A stretch of 64,000 nucleotides of DNA from Acanthornis magna (lineage: Eukaryota; Chordata; Aves; Passeriformes; Acanthizidae). The DNA lies in NCBI GenBank assembly GCA_036785705.1, contig JAWUZG010000177.1, positions 744,001 through 808,000 of the forward strand, read 5' to 3'. Below the pieces are notes generated by a model. It searched no databases, was not told the DNA's origin, and worked only from the letters and a program-made list of their open reading frames with translations. A program made the position numbers and the translations under genes. Shown here piece by piece: positions 22,766-35,600 of the stretch. Every line of letters starts with the position of its first letter. Positions within the stretch are counted from its first letter, which is position 1.

Positions 22766-22826
22766 TTCTCTTTATTCCTCTTTATTCTCTTTATTTTCCC
22801 CTTTATTCTTTATTCTTTATTCCTCC
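22766..22826. repeat. TTTATTC-type pyrimidine-rich simple repeat
   Basis: Imperfect units of CTTTATTC and CTTTATTCC. Confidence 0.8.
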
Positions 22827-24106
22827 TGTGTTTTCAGTTGGAGGTTGAGGTCTTAAAAGATACTCATAAAGCAATGTGTGAAATATAAACAGCCACACCT
22901 TGAGCACTGGGTTTGGATATTGGAGCTACCTTGGGCATTTATCTGCAATTTATTTCCTCACTGTGATACTTCCCCTGGATTGCTTTGGGAGCTGAGCTCA
23001 GATTTGAAGCTGGATGGCCTAAAGTGACCAATTCTGTGTGTTTTGTACACTCAGAGAGTTGCAGAGTGTTTGCAGATGCTGAATTTGGGGACTGGGGCTG
23101 CTCTTGCTGATTTTGTTGCCTGTGGCACATGCTGTGTGTACCCAGGGCAGTGTTCCCTGCTCCAAGCATGGCATCATTCCTGTGTTTTTCCTGAGTGATC
23201 CAATGGTTGGGTTGGCAGCAGAATCAATGGAATATCATATCACAATCATGTACAGCAGGAATAATTCTTTTGTATCATCTGTTCCAGTTTCTTCCTGGGC
23301 TAATCATGGCAAGAAAATAATTTATGCTTTGCAAATATTACAGCAATGACCAAGGGCAGAATTTCTCCTGGAACTCTTGTCCACGATAACTTTCAGTTGG
23401 CTTTTAATTAAGAATGATTCATAATTTACAAGAGAATTTTGGGATGACTTTGTGTTCCCTTCCTCCTTTCATAACTTGTCCTCAGCGACAACTTAAACCC
23501 ACGAGGGTTTAAGTTTTTCACACAAGGGTGTGAAAAAAGCCCTGAGAGACAGAGATTGTTCTGGTGCCAGATTGGTTGGCTCAGGTGACTGCAGAGGTGA
23601 TCTCAGGGGTGTCGTGGTTCTGGGGTGAGCACTGAGATCCTTTGGGTGGGCTGGGAAGGAAGAACCTGAGCTCCTGGGGGTGACAGATCCCCACACCCTG
23701 ATCCCACAGGGAATGAAGAGAACTGGAGGAACCTGTCAGTTCAATTGGGATTTCACGTTTTCCACGCGCCTGGGAGGTGTTGAGCTCACAGCTCTGTGCC
23801 TTTTGGGATTGAGGTTCTCACCTTCACAAGTGTCACATGGCCGGGATGAGCTGGGAGAAGCCACCCAGCTCAGTGGGATGTTGTTAAGCTGTCCCATCCC
23901 ATTATCAGCTTTTATTCCAGTAGGATTTAAGTTGTTACTTCTCCACAGTTACGAGCTCTTTGTTACAAACTGTGTGGGACTAATGTGGGTTCAAAGCCAA
24001 CAATTGTGCAGCTGTTGAGAATTTTGAGCTTTTTGGAGCCATCAAGGAGCCAGCAGCACTCACCTCCAGAATTCCCTGTCCCTTTGGGACGAGTCCTGTT
24101 GCCTGC
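22827..24106. other. Unique intronic sequence
   Basis: No gene, array or transposon recognised. Confidence 0.5.
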
Positions 24107-24600
24107 TGTCATTCCCATTGTCAGAAAAAATGAATCCACAAACACCAGAGGTTTATGTCCAAAAAGGAGACAGAGCAGTCCTGTGACTTTATTCATCAAT
24201 AAAGAGAGAGCTCATGGCCATTTCCCATGGGGTCTCTCACATTGCCAGAGGACTCAGCCTCTTTTTATCCTAATTTCCCGGCCCCAGTTCCCTCTCTCTT
24301 TCCCCATTGACTGAGGTACTCGAGAGGTACAGACTGCCCTGAATGCCTAATGCAGACACAGTAATATACATTTCTCCTAATTTAGACAAATAATACAAAC
24401 TCTCCCTTTCTTTTTTTTCTTATGTCTCTGCTCCTGTAGTTCATTACCACAGTCTTGGGGGAGTCAATTGGTGGAATTCCTGTGGAAATCCTTCCCACTG
24501 TTTCTTCTCTCTCAGTTTGGGCCTTACCTTCCCAGCAGTTTGTTTGTAAGGACACTCCCTTATTCCCTTCACCATTGTCCACGTGGTTTTAAAAACACAG
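24107..24600 (-). mobile_element. Possible degraded LTR
   Basis: A CTTTATTCATCAATAAAG core near 24187 and candidate TGTCA starts at 24107 and 24119 resemble the other minus-strand LTRs. No end with a matching target duplication could be found. Low confidence. Confidence 0.25.
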
Positions 24601-24654
24601 TAGGGAGCAGAATTGACTCTCTCCATTTCTGTGCCCTCCTCCAGGTGCCCTCTG

Positions 24655-25160
24655 GCTGAGATTTGGGGATTTTTGTGGTTATTGCTGAGATTTGAGGATT
24701 TTTGTGATTATTGCTGAGATTTGGGGATTTTTGTGGTTATTGCTGAGATTTGGGGATTTTTGTGGTTGTTGCTGTTCCACAGAGGGTCCTGTCCTGGATT
24801 GAGAGCTCCTAGAGTCAGATTTCATGGCAGAGTGGTTCCCTATGGACACAAGACACATCTGGGGCAGCATTTGTGATGAGCAGGAGATGGGGAGTGTTTC
24901 CAGGAGAGGAGGATGCAGGAGAGCTGCCCAGGGAGATTTGGGGATTTTTGTGGTTATTGCTGAGATTTGGGGATTTTTGTGGTTATTGCTGTTCCATCGA
25001 GGGTCCTGTCCTGGATTCAGAGCTCCTAGAGCCAGATTTCATGGCAGAGTGATTCCTTGTGGACACAAGACCCATCCGGGGCAACATTTGTGACAAACAG
25101 GAGATGGGGAGTGTTTCCAGGAGAGGAGGATACAGGAGAGCTGCCCAGGGTGGGGAAGAA
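24655..25160. repeat. 217-bp tandem duplication with a short internal array
   Basis: A GCTGAGATTTGGGGATTTTT unit of about 35 bp is repeated four times at 24655-24775 and again near 24930-24990. GAGGGTCCTGTCCTGGATT and the following sequence to GGAGAGCTGCCCAGGG occur at 24782 and again at 24999, a 217-bp offset, so the larger block is duplicated too. Confidence 0.92.
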
Positions 25161-26067
25161 CAAAACCCAGGAGTGACAAAGAATAAAGGACAAAACGCAG
25201 GAATCAATGTGGAGAGGGCCAGGATTCTGCTGCCCTTTGCAGCTCAATTGCAGAGCCTGGACGTGATGCAATAGGTGACAAAAAGTCAGTGTGGGGAGTC
25301 AATAGGGACAATAGATGAGATGACTTTGCTGAGATTCTTTGCAGTTGAACCATCAAGAAAAGTTTCCCTTTGAACTTTACGTTAAAAATGCGCTAACCTC
25401 TGTCTCTCTGATGAGCTGCTGTTCCCTTTTAGGTAGCTCATTAATCTTCCCGAATCTCACACCACAGCAAGATCTGCATTTGGATTTTTTTTTTTTTAAT
25501 ATATATATATTTTTTTATTCCTTTTAAAGAGAAATACAATTTAATTGTTCAATCAGGTTGGTGGAAAGCAGGCACGTGACACTCTGTCTTCTGTGAACGC
25601 TGCACAGTTTCTGTTCCCAACAGCCTTATCCACAGGGATGATTTTTCAGTGGCAGCAGGGGGAGGGTGACTTGTTAGGGAATCTTTTTTCCTGAAAAGAT
25701 CTTCAAAGAAACATATGCATGAAAAGAAAGGAATTTATAAAAGTTTGGCTCACGCTAACTTTTTGAAATGAGAATTTAATTTAAATAGCCTTAAAATGTG
25801 TGAAGATCAGAGTGATGCTTTTTCATTAACCCCTTTGATTTGGACTGAAATAGTGCAGAGCATGAGGCTCACATTATCCCTCAGTGGGAGAAAGGGACCT
25901 GCTGCAAGTGATTTAGAGCTGGAATTCTTCTGTCTTATTCCACTGAAATTGCAGGAGAAAGGCTCTGGCCGTGTGTTTTCCCCTTGAAGTTGGACACACA
26001 AGTTCTCCGACAACTGTCATTAAAAAAAAGGTGGGGGCAAGGACATAAATGAAATATTTCCTTCTGG
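25161..26067. other. Unique intronic sequence
   Basis: No gene seen. A T-rich and TA run lies at 25485-25520. Confidence 0.5.
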
Positions 26068-26465
26068 ACTGATACAGCCTGGGAGAGCTGGGAATGTTCC
26101 CTGGAGAAGGGAAGGACACAGGGAGAGCTGCGAGCCCCTGGCAGGGCCTGAAGGGCTCCAGGAGAGCTGCAGAGGGACTGGGGACAAGGGCTGCAGGGAC
26201 AGCACACAGGGAATGGCTTGGCAGTGCCAGAGGGCAGGGCCAGATGGGATCTTGGGAATTGGGAATTGCTGCCGGGGAGGGTGGGGAGGGGCTGGGCTGG
26301 AATTGCCAGAGCAGCTGTGGCTGCCCCTGGATCCCTGCAGTGTCCCAGGCCAGGCTGGACAGGGCTTGGAGCAGCCTGGGACAGTGGCAGGTGACCCTGC
26401 CATGGCAGGGGTTGGAATTAGATGATCTTTAAGGTCCTTCCTGCCCAAAGCATTCTGTGACTCTC
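26068..26465 (+). mobile_element. CR1 LINE 3' segment (about 400 bp)
   Basis: From CTGATACAGCCTGGGAGAGC through GCAGGGCCTGAAGGGCTCCA to CTTTAAGGTCCTTCCTGCCC and the tail CATTCTGTGACTCTCTG. Confidence 0.92.
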
Positions 26466-28107
26466 TGAATGGCATGGAATTCCAGCTGCCCCTTCATCAC
26501 CTGCCCCTCTTCTGTTTTTTGCACTTGGTTTCCAGAACGGATTTCTAATCCAAGGGAAATATTTAGGAATTTTACCCTCTGGTTGGGTTGTGTTTGGTTG
26601 GTAATTCCAAGCAGGTGCCACTCTGTCCGAGGTGTTGGTTATAGGATCCTGCAGGATCCGTGGGGTGTCATTCCCGAGCCCTGTGTCCCTGGGAATTCAC
26701 ACTCCAGAGCTGTGGCCTCGGCTCAGTTTCTCAGCAGGAATGGGAACAGACATTTTCATTCACTGTGAGCCTGGAATGGGCTGAGGAGAAGGGAAAAACA
26801 TCAGAAAAGCGTCAGAAAAACATCGGAAAAGCGTTGGAAAGGCATCTGGCTCCTCCCCTATCCAACCGGGCAGCCCTGTGGGGTCACAGCCAGGTCAGCT
26901 CTGCCCTGTCCTGCAGGGTGGAATGGGAAATGCTCCAGAGCTTCTGTGATTCCCATGGGTAGGAATGGACTCCACACCTGCTCAGCACCTCTGAAAATTG
27001 AGTCTTGTTGCTCCTTTGCCTCTGAAGTGCACTTCTGCAGTAATTCCACTTCTCCATGGCTTTGCGGAGTGGGATTTTATTGGGAGTGTAGCTGTGGGAT
27101 GCACTGTCCAGGGAAGGATGATGGGAGCAGGATTAGGGTCACAATTCCAGAGTCACCACTCAGTCTCGTGTTAGATCCCACAGGTTTTTATTGAATATTA
27201 AACTCCATGTGATGTCCCTTGAGGAATCACTCCTTCAAGTGCTTGGGTTACAGTGGAGGATAGAAAATATTCTTGGATCATTGTCATGCCTTTGGTTTTT
27301 TCCTTTTCATTTATTTTGGGTTTTCTATGAGAAGTTCTGTCTCTGATCCTGCTGCTTTGGCATCTTGGGGATGAGTTTGTGCTCTGCTGGCACTGGAATT
27401 TGGGACAGGGCTTGCTGTACAGGGAAGGGAGGAAAAAAAGCCTTTAGTAGAACCAGGAATGAAATTTATGCCCCAAAGCTGAATCCTGCCAGCTATTGGG
27501 CACATTTTGTGTGCTGAACTTCAACAGCAAAAAATCACTATTTCTTTAGGAAGTTATTAAAGCCATTTCTGCTGGCTGGGTGATAAATGGAAAGCCCTCA
27601 ACACCCCTCAAAAACAAATTTAAATTTGGGGAATGGGTTTGTGTAACTCACTACTCTGCTGCTCATCTCTTCTCCACCCAAGCTGGAAAAATTCCTTACC
27701 ATAAGGTTTTAAGTAATTAAAGAAAATCAGAGAGAAACACCGCTAATTAAGATTTTGACGCCAAGAAACAGCAGCAGAGGCAGACAGGATCTGATATGAC
27801 AAGGGCACGATGTAAGGCCAGGTCCAGGGAAAATGCAGTTATTTGTAGGTGCCTTGTTCCATTTGGATTCACCGAAGGCTGCCGGAGGGAGCCAGCTGTG
27901 CTCAGCAGTGACAGAAACGAATCCTGACATTTGGGATAATGAAAATGCGGTTCAGCACCTCTCAGAGATGTGTATGATAATATGTTGTCACTCAGAGGTG
28001 CTGGGGAGGGGGAGGAGGAGTGGGATTTGTGTCTGGTTAAAGGAGATGTTGTGACAAGTGGCCTGTGCCGGTTCAAAATATTCCATAAGGAAGGATGAGG
28101 AATAAAC
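26466..28107. other. Unique intronic sequence
   Basis: Nothing firm. A small run of CATCAGAAAAGCGT-like units lies at 26798-26845, and a TTTTTATTGAATATTAAA near 27185 might belong to an old LTR, but no ends were found. Confidence 0.45.
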
Positions 28108-28112
28108 CAGCG

Positions 28113-28822
28113 TGTCTTGGTTTGAAAGACAGGAGTCTTGCTAAGGAAGGTGGGAGCCTCCCTTGGAATGGATAATGTGACCCCTTCCCTCCAAATTATT
28201 ATAACTTCGGAATCAAGGGCTTCCAGACAAAGATATGGGAGAAGGAATAACAGTTTTTGCACTAATATTTAGAGCAAGGCAATAACACAGTAACAATGAT
28301 TTAAATAGCCAAAGTCAGAATCCAACCTGCACCCTGTCAGGGTGGTGCTGCAGTGCAGTTCAATGGTGCTGCAGTCCCGTTGGAGTGATGGATGTGCTCT
28401 TGTTGGAGAGGTGATCTTGTGGAAAGGTCTCGTCGGTCTCTGGAGGTCCAGTGGTGGCTCTTGAGCTCTTCTCCTCTGGGAATCAGTGGGAAAGGTACCC
28501 TGGTGTTCCAGGGTCTCAGTTTATGTGCAGGTGGGAATGTTCAGCTCCTCCCCTCTGGGCAGGGCATCTCCCAATGGCTGATGGAATCTTAGGAATCACT
28601 CCTGGAGCCCTCGATGGCCATGAGCAGAGATAGCCCCGATGGTGTTAGCAGGGCTGGGTCACTCCTGGGGACATTGATGGCCATGAGCAGAGATAGCCTC
28701 GATGGTGTTAGCAGGGCTGGGTCATGCTGACATAAAGAACACTGCCCCACCTGTTTTAGCAGCTTATGGAGATGGGAATAGAATACAGACTTTTGGTTAC
28801 ACCTTCCATGTAACCTAGGACG
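28113..28822 (-). mobile_element. Solo LTR, ERVL-like (710 bp)
   Basis: It begins TGTCTTGGTTTGAAAGACAG and ends TAACCTAGGACG, flanked by CAGCG on both sides (28108-28112 and 28823-28827). The 5-bp duplication points to class III (ERVL-like). The terminal CG, where CA is expected, looks like a point change. The opening resembles a very common songbird LTR type as I recall it. An internal duplication of about 63 bp (28600-28725) repeats GATGGCCATGAGCAGAGATA. Confidence 0.9.
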
Positions 28823-28827
28823 CAGCG

Positions 28828-29767
28828 GAAGAATCAGCCGGGGAGGGGCAGCCGATGCTGTGTCCCCCATCTCCTGTCACCCCACTGCTTTTGTCCCCTC
28901 CTCCAGGATCCGGGTTGGTTTGAGCTGGGGCAGGGTGGGCTCGGCTGGGCTTTGCAGCTCAGTGCAATCCAACTCCACTCCTGATTTCCTCGGCGTGTGC
29001 TCTGCCCGGTGCAGCGGATTAGCAGCGCGGGCTCTTCAAAGGCTGCCCAATCAAGGAGGGGTTATTAAAACCAGGCTGCTTTATGACTGAGAATTAATTA
29101 GAGCAGCATTTTCATGCAAAACATCCCATTTTTTGATTAGCAATGGAGCAGGGCCACAATTAACACTCTAGGAAGCTTAAATTTCCAGCGTTTTGGTTCT
29201 CTGGAAATGAGATTATCAAACTGAGGTCAGGCCCTTGACAGCAAAAGGGGGATTATGTGTAAGAAAATCGTTTGTTTCTTGCTTTTTCTTCAGAGATTGT
29301 TATTAAAGTTACAACAATAAAGTTACAAAGAGGGAGATACCTAAAAAAAAGAGGCAGGAGGGTCCCTTTGCTTTGTCAGTGCAAAGAGCTCCTGGTGTTG
29401 GGCAGAGCACGTTTGGCATTTCATCTCCAGCAACAGTTCCCATTGCTGGGTGGGGTCAGCCCTCCTTTTCCCATCCATGTGGGTTTGTTTTTTTCCTTTT
29501 AAACAACGTTTTTGATCCCTCCCAGGTGTCTGAGGGTGTGCATTGCTGCTTATTAAAGGCTGACCTCAGCCAGCAGTCGTGTCTGTGAAAAAGGATCAGG
29601 GCACCTCTGTTAATTCTGGAGAACATTTGGGGGGGTTGGATTTCCCACTTAATTCTCGTCACTTCTCAGGGAGATGGGAGGTGTTGAAAGGCAGGCTCGG
29701 GCTGTGAAATCTCTGGTTTGTGTCGGGGACTTGGAGCAAGGTAAGGCAGGAGGAGGAATTTTGGTGT
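28828..29767. other. Unique intronic sequence
   Basis: No gene or repeat recognised between the LTRs at 28113 and 29774. Confidence 0.5.
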
Positions 29768-29773
29768 CAGGTG

Positions 29774-30215
29774 TGTTGGGGCCTGGGCAGTGGAGGAAGT
29801 GTAAAAGTTATGAAAGAAAAATAGAGAGCACTGTGAAGAGTATGAAAGAACAATGGAGGAACTGCAGAAGGTATAAAAGAACAATGAAGGGACAGTTGCA
29901 AATCGCTGAAGCAATAAGAAAAATCTGCTGAAGGGACAAGAGAATGTGGAAGCAAGTAACAAAATTTTGGGAATTTGTAACAAGTAGTTGCTTACAAACA
30001 GCTTGTGAAAAGCTTACGAACAATAATTTTCCAATAATTAGAGAAAATTATTTGTGAGCACAAAGCAGCACAGCCAATCATAGGTGTGCATGGTCATGGT
30101 ACGATCACGTATACAGAACAAATGATGTTATAAAAGATAAGCTTTTATAATAACTAATCAGCTGTCAGCACATCACACTGTGTGCTGTAGTCCGTTCCTC
30201 GCTCGGATCCCGACA
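29774..30215 (+). mobile_element. Solo LTR, family A copy 2 (442 bp)
   Basis: This is the reverse-oriented relative of the LTRs at 11426 and 44899. It begins TGTTGGGGCCTGGGCAG and ends CTCGGATCCCGACA. The flanks CAGGTG and CAGGTC match at 5 of 6 bases, a decayed 6-bp target duplication. A TATAAAAG box lies near 30130. It is the only LTR here in the same sense as EXOC4. Confidence 0.88.
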
Positions 30216-30265
30216 CAGGTCGGTATTTGCTGCCAGGTCAGAGTGAGCACCAGGAATGTCACTGT

Positions 30266-30450
30266 CATGGAATGGTTTGGGGCTGGAAAGGACCTTAAAA
30301 ATGTCCCCTTAAAGAACCCTGCCATGGCAGGGACACCTCCCACTGTCCCAGGCTGCCCCAAGCCCTGTCCAGCCTGGCCTTGGACACTGCAGGGATCCAG
30401 GGGCATCCATAATTTTTCTGGGAATTCCATCCCAGCCCCTCCCCACCTCG
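30266..30450 (-). mobile_element. CR1 LINE 3' end
   Basis: GTCATGGAATGGTTTGGGGC through GCCATGGCAGGGACACCTCC and GGGAATTCCATCCCAGCCCC, reverse-oriented. It starts 50 bp after the LTR at 29774-30215. Confidence 0.88.
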
Positions 30451-31382
30451 GTGTTGACCTCAGGTTCCTCTTGCTTTAACCTTCAGCCCCACACACTGTT
30501 CTCACCCAGAGCCCAAACACCTCTCAGGTGCCACACAGTCCTTTTGGAGCAGGAAAACCAAAACCAGGAGCATCAAGGAGAGGATCAGGAGAGGAACTTC
30601 TTCCGGACAGATGGAGAATCAAAGCTGGAATCAGTCACCAGCTTGGATTCTTCATCCTCACAACTCTCCCACTGCTGCCAAGCTTTTCTCCCCTCTTCAT
30701 ATGAGGAAGAACATTGCTCATTTTATAAAACATCCCACAAATACTCCAGTTTGACTCATTTTGCTGGGAAGCTGCTCCAAGCAGGAGCGGTTGGGTTGTG
30801 TTGTTACAGTTCTGGGCAGAGCCTCGTGGGTTTTCTGGGACTCTGTGTCCCAGTGCCTCGTTTGCAAAGCAATCCTTGATTTTCAAGGTATTTATTTCCA
30901 GCTTCTTTCCAGCTTTGAATCTGGATTACTGAAGCATTTGAGGGCTTTGTGATGAATTTACAAAGACAACATGGAATTATCTTGTATTATGCAGATTAAA
31001 ACAAAATAGGTGGAAAATGTTTATGCCTGTGAACTATAATACCTTGTTTTATAGCAATTACTGGAGTTTTTTTCCAGGAGGAATAGGCTTTTGGAAGTAC
31101 CGAGCCATGGAATTTGTGCTTTTGCCTAGCTGTCAGTAGTAAACAATTAATTTAAACAGCACAGAGTTAGGCTGTGAAATTATAATAATAAAAATAATAA
31201 AATATCCATGGGAAGGCAGATTAGCTGGGCCAGAATTCAGCCTGGTGGAAGTTGGTTGGTTAATCCTGGTTTTTGGGATCTTGAGTCACCAGACTGGCCA
31301 AAACTGCAGTACATTTCCTTTATACGTACTTTTGGGAAGAGATTTATACTATATACATCTTTTTTTCAATTTATATTAATTG
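30451..31382. other. Unique intronic sequence
   Basis: No gene or repeat seen. Confidence 0.45.
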
Positions 31383-31408
31383 TTTATTTATTTATTTATT
31401 TATTTATT

Positions 31409-31461
<53 letters not shown>

Positions 31462-31500
31462 TATACACACACTATATGTATATATAAATACACACACAAT
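31383..31500. repeat. Compound (TTTA)n-(AC)n-(TA)n microsatellite
   Basis: About seven TTTA units run directly into about 21 AC units, then alternating ATATAC and ACACAC. Confidence 0.95.
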
Positions 31501-31505
31501 ATATT

Positions 31506-31557
31506 TGGACTCTGATCCTTGTGGGTGCCTTCCAACTGAGGATATTCTGTGATTCCA
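31506..31557 (+). mobile_element. CR1 3' tail, short
   Basis: GGGTGCCTTCCAACTGAGGA and TATTCTGTGATTCC form a CR1 tail directly beyond the microsatellite. The sequence type is the one amplified at 1-755. Confidence 0.7.
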
Positions 31558-33191
31558 TTTTCTTTCCAGAGTGATTAATTGCTATGTTGGCATTGTATAT
31601 ATAATTTTTTTTTGTTTCTTCTGGCCTTTTAGACAGTGTAGAGTCGTAAGATGCTCATGGATGTTTATGTTTTATGTTGAAATCTTGCTGACATTCAAAT
31701 TTTTCATCAAGTTCTTTTCATATCAAAGTTCCTCCGGATCCATCTTCTTTGCAGGTCAAATTTCTTTATTTTCACCAGCTTTGTTAGCAAGACCTTGATA
31801 AATAAATTGCCGAAAGCTTCCTTTTCTTTCTCCCATTTGACAGAGCGTATAATCCTAATTAAAAAAACCGGTCCAACACAATTGTCTGTGGGGACTGAGC
31901 TGCTTTCTTGCCTCTTCTGCAAATTTTATACCTTTCAAGCTGAGACTTCTCCAGGAGGTAATTCCACATCACAGGGGACGGCAAATGACACCAGAGACCT
32001 TCGGGGTGAGCGTGGAGGGAGCTGCTGCTGCTCCTGTACCTGTTCAGGGCTAAAGGAGTGTTTAATCTCTGGCCCTGTCACTCTGCTGCCTCTAATCTGC
32101 GTTTGAAAGCCTTTAAAAATGCGACATCGTTGTTTTTCAAGGAGCATAACAAATGCACCGCAGACAGCTGGATTAGCATTTGGGGTTTCTCCCTTGAAGC
32201 CAAGAGGTTTTTAGTTTAATGATGTTGAAATGGAACTTTGCAGTGACAGAGGAGTGGGCAGGCTTGGAAAACTCTGCTTTCGAGGAGGGCTAAAGCCTAA
32301 AGCCGTTTAGGTGAGCATGAATTAGAGGAGGGCTAAAGCCGTTTAGGTGAGCATGAATTAACATTTCCCTCGTCTTGTAAAGGTCAGCCTTTAATTGAGA
32401 TTCACCACGCTCGGTCCGAAGCTCAGGTTCCAGAGCCCTCTCTCCGAAAAGGAGGCACAAATTGGCAGCATAATCTCATCAGAGCATGAGGTTAGGTGGT
32501 AATAAATCACTCAATTCAAAGAGAACAGAGCTGCCACGGAGCACAAAACACGCCAGATGCTCCAAAGACTTTTGTGGCTTCGAGTTGGAATAACAGTTGG
32601 AGGATCTGTAGATGTCTTGTGTTTTTCCTAATAAGGAAGAACTGTTGGGGAGAAAGTAATTTTTTACCTAATTAAAGGATTAAAATGTTACACATTTGAT
32701 TTTATGTTGGTTGTTATCCATTTTATAGACATGGGAATTGAAGGTGTCGCTCTCCTGTGTTTCCATTTGTGTCTCATAGATCAGATATTATTGCCAAAAA
32801 AAAAAGCAACAGCTTTCATATATCCATTCCTCCCTGCCTTTTCTGAGGAGATAAATGTGTGCTGAGGAGGTGATTCTGTTCTGCAGGATGAAGATGTAAC
32901 TTTAATCAATACAGGGATGTGATTTAGGGGTCTGAAGGTACAAAAGCTGTCAGTTTCTCAAGGGCTCTGTGGGCCAAGTGCATAAATTCTTGTTGGAATT
33001 TTTGTTTAATATATCATGGACGGTGTTAGAATATTTTCTTATCAGAAGACAGAAATATGGATGTTTTCCAGGTGAGGAGAGTTTCCTAGAATGAGGGTTT
33101 GCAGCCGCTGATTATGTGAGGAGACGGGCAGGGAAAAAGGTGTTTTTATGGAGGCTGGAGATGGAGAAAGGGAATATCTGTGAGAATTGTG
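31558..33191. other. Unique intronic sequence with one small duplication
   Basis: At 32283-32360 a roughly 36-bp segment (GAGGGCTAAAGCC...GTTTAGGTGAGCATGAATTA) is repeated in tandem. The rest shows no gene or transposon. Confidence 0.6.
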
Positions 33192-33368
33192 GAATTATGG
33201 AATGGTTTGGGTTGGAAGGGTCATCCAGTGCCACCCCTGCCGTGGGCAGGGACACCTGCCACTGTCCCAGGCTGCTCCAAGCCCTGTCCAGCCTGGCCTG
33301 GGACACTGCCAGGGATGGATCCAGGGGCAGCCACAGCTGCTCTGGGAATTCTATTCCAGGGCCTCGCC
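33192..33368 (-). mobile_element. CR1 LINE 3' end
   Basis: GAATTATGGAATGGTTTGGG, GTGGGCAGGGACACCTGCC and GGATCCAGGGGCAGCCACAG, reverse-oriented. Confidence 0.88.
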
Positions 33369-35367
33369 ACCCTCATGGGGAAGATATTTTTCAGAGCTTT
33401 GAATCCTCCTGTCCATGGGATTTTAAACCTCAGATCTCCTGGATGTTCGGGTTTGAAGCTTGAATAGAATTGTCCATTGTGGAGTGGGTGGCTCCCTGTG
33501 CTGGTTTGGAACTGCAGCCTCATGATTTAAATTCCATTCGAAGGTCCATCAGGTGAAGTCACAGAAGGACACGATGTGTGTGTTGAATCCATATTTAAGG
33601 GAGCCCATTTTGGTGGTTATTCCGATTTAACTGGCCTGGAATTGTGAACTTGGATGGATTCATGGAAAAAAATTGAAATGGACCACCTAGCACTGGGAAA
33701 ACTGAACCTTCCTCCCAAAGTGTCCCTGGACAATAATAACTGTCATGAGTGGAGGCCCCATAGGGTGATCCTTGGGGTCAGCTTCATTTGGGACGTGGGG
33801 GAATCCACATCCTTCTCCAAAGGCTGTGAGATCCCAGAGGTTATTTCTGACCCTTATAAATTTGCTGGTGGCTTTGCCCATCCTTTTGCTGCTTTTCCAG
33901 ATCCCCGAGTGATCAGGGCTGGCTGTCTGCTCCCAGGAGGGTCTGGCTTGGCTGAAGCAGCAGGGAAGGTGCTGTGAAGGGTTCTAAGGCTGTTCTTTCC
34001 AAGTTAACTGCCACCAGAAAATGTGATTTTGAGCAAAATGAGAGACATTTCTCTGCCTCAGTTTCCTGGAGGATTTTGGAGTGTTAGGACTTCTCAGGAG
34101 TCCCAGGACTGTTACCTTGACATGGTTTCTCCTCTGTGGATACTCCCTCTCTCCTCCTGAAATTATGAGGCCCCTTTTTGCTTGTGACATCTGCTCCCTT
34201 TTCATCAGTAGGTTCAGAGTTTCAGCAGATGTCTGATTTTGTCAGAATCCTTGGATTTTGGTTCTCCCATGGCGATCAGGATTGAATTAATTGGCTCATT
34301 TTGGGAGAGGAGCGCTCATGTGAAGCTTTCTTCCCAAGAATTCATCATTTGATTATGCAACAGACAAAGACTGGTCACTGTAGTCATGAATGTGCCACAT
34401 TTGTGAGTGATTTCCTAAAGCAAAGAGGACAGGGAGGGTGTTCCGTGTTCCAAGTGGTGTTTGCAGTTCCCACATCACACCAGGGCCTGCATTTAAATTC
34501 ACGGTCGGGATATCAATTTCCTAAATTTTCCCGCTTCCCTTGCCAGTCTTTTGAGCCATGCAGTCACCACAAAGGCGGAGAAGTTGTTGAAATCAGATTT
34601 TTCTGTGTGTTTTCTCCACATAAAACTCGTGCAGCTGCCTGAGAGAGGTTGTTCCAAGTGTGCTGGAGAAAGCCAGACTGATTCTTTTTCCTCTAAACGT
34701 TGGGCGCAGCAAATCCTCGCTGCAGATCTCATTAGTGTTTTCATATCTCATTGTAATTACTTAATAATATAATACCAAAGCCTTGCCGCTCAGTAGTTGG
34801 TTTTTTACATAATATCAAAAAAATCCTGTAAGTGATTGGGGGCCTGGAGTACATCTGTGCTCCTCTTTGGGGATTTTAATTGCACTGATCGTGCGGTTGT
34901 GTTTGACTTAATTGTCATCAGGAGTTATTGGATGAGCTCCCTGTAAGCCCTGCATTCACCGTACCTCAATGGCATCGAGGAATGTGGGAACAAATGGAAC
35001 AAATGGCACTTTCTTTGTCTGCTTAATGAATGTGGAAGTGATTTCAAATGGCCTCTTCCCTCACGCAGCCCTTTCAGCACGGGGGATGTGTTGATATGAT
35101 GTGGGAAAGCTGTAATTCCAGTAATGAGGGGTTGGTAGCACTCGGGGCTGTGTCCTCAGCAGGGGGAGATGCCAATTTGGCTTGACCCCAGGGTGAGGAG
35201 GGATGTGCCCAGTGGGTGGTGGCACAGAAATCAACACTGGTGCTTTTGTAGCTGCCGTGGAAATGGGAGGATTTATCTGGGGTTGGCTTCAAGTCATTGG
35301 ATGGCACCAGAAGCAAAATTTCTAGTGTTGAAGAGTTCAGGAGCCGTGATGTGCAATGGAATCATGG
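33369..35367. other. Unique intronic sequence
   Basis: No gene, transposon or array recognised. Confidence 0.5.
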
Positions 35368-35559
35368 ACTGGAATAAATGAAATCCACATCAATCCCAGC
35401 TGATTTCCCACTTTCCACTGGGAGGTTTTGTTGGAAATGTTCTGAGCAAAGCCCTCTTGGGTTGATGTGTTGGATGAAGCATCAGCAAGTTCTTTCTCAG
35501 CTTGTGGGCAATCAGTTCTGTGTTGGGGTACAACCATAAATATCTTATTGCCAGGACCA
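35368..35559. repeat. Dispersed direct repeat, copy 1 (192 bp)
   Basis: From ACTGGAATAAATGAAATCC to TTATTGCCAGGACCA. A nearly identical copy lies at 38498-38719. The family is unknown. Both copies keep an open minus-strand frame (PQHRTDCPQ...EKELADASSN), but the amino-acid changes between them give no sign of selection. Confidence 0.92.
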
Positions 35560-35600
35560 GCCAGGGTTGGGAAAGCCCTCCAGGAACAGATTGTCCACAC

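Noticed and set aside
31383..31500. Alternating AC/TA tract as a possible Z-DNA or promoter element
   Set aside because: A compound microsatellite next to a CR1 tail is an ordinary finding and nothing else suggests regulation.
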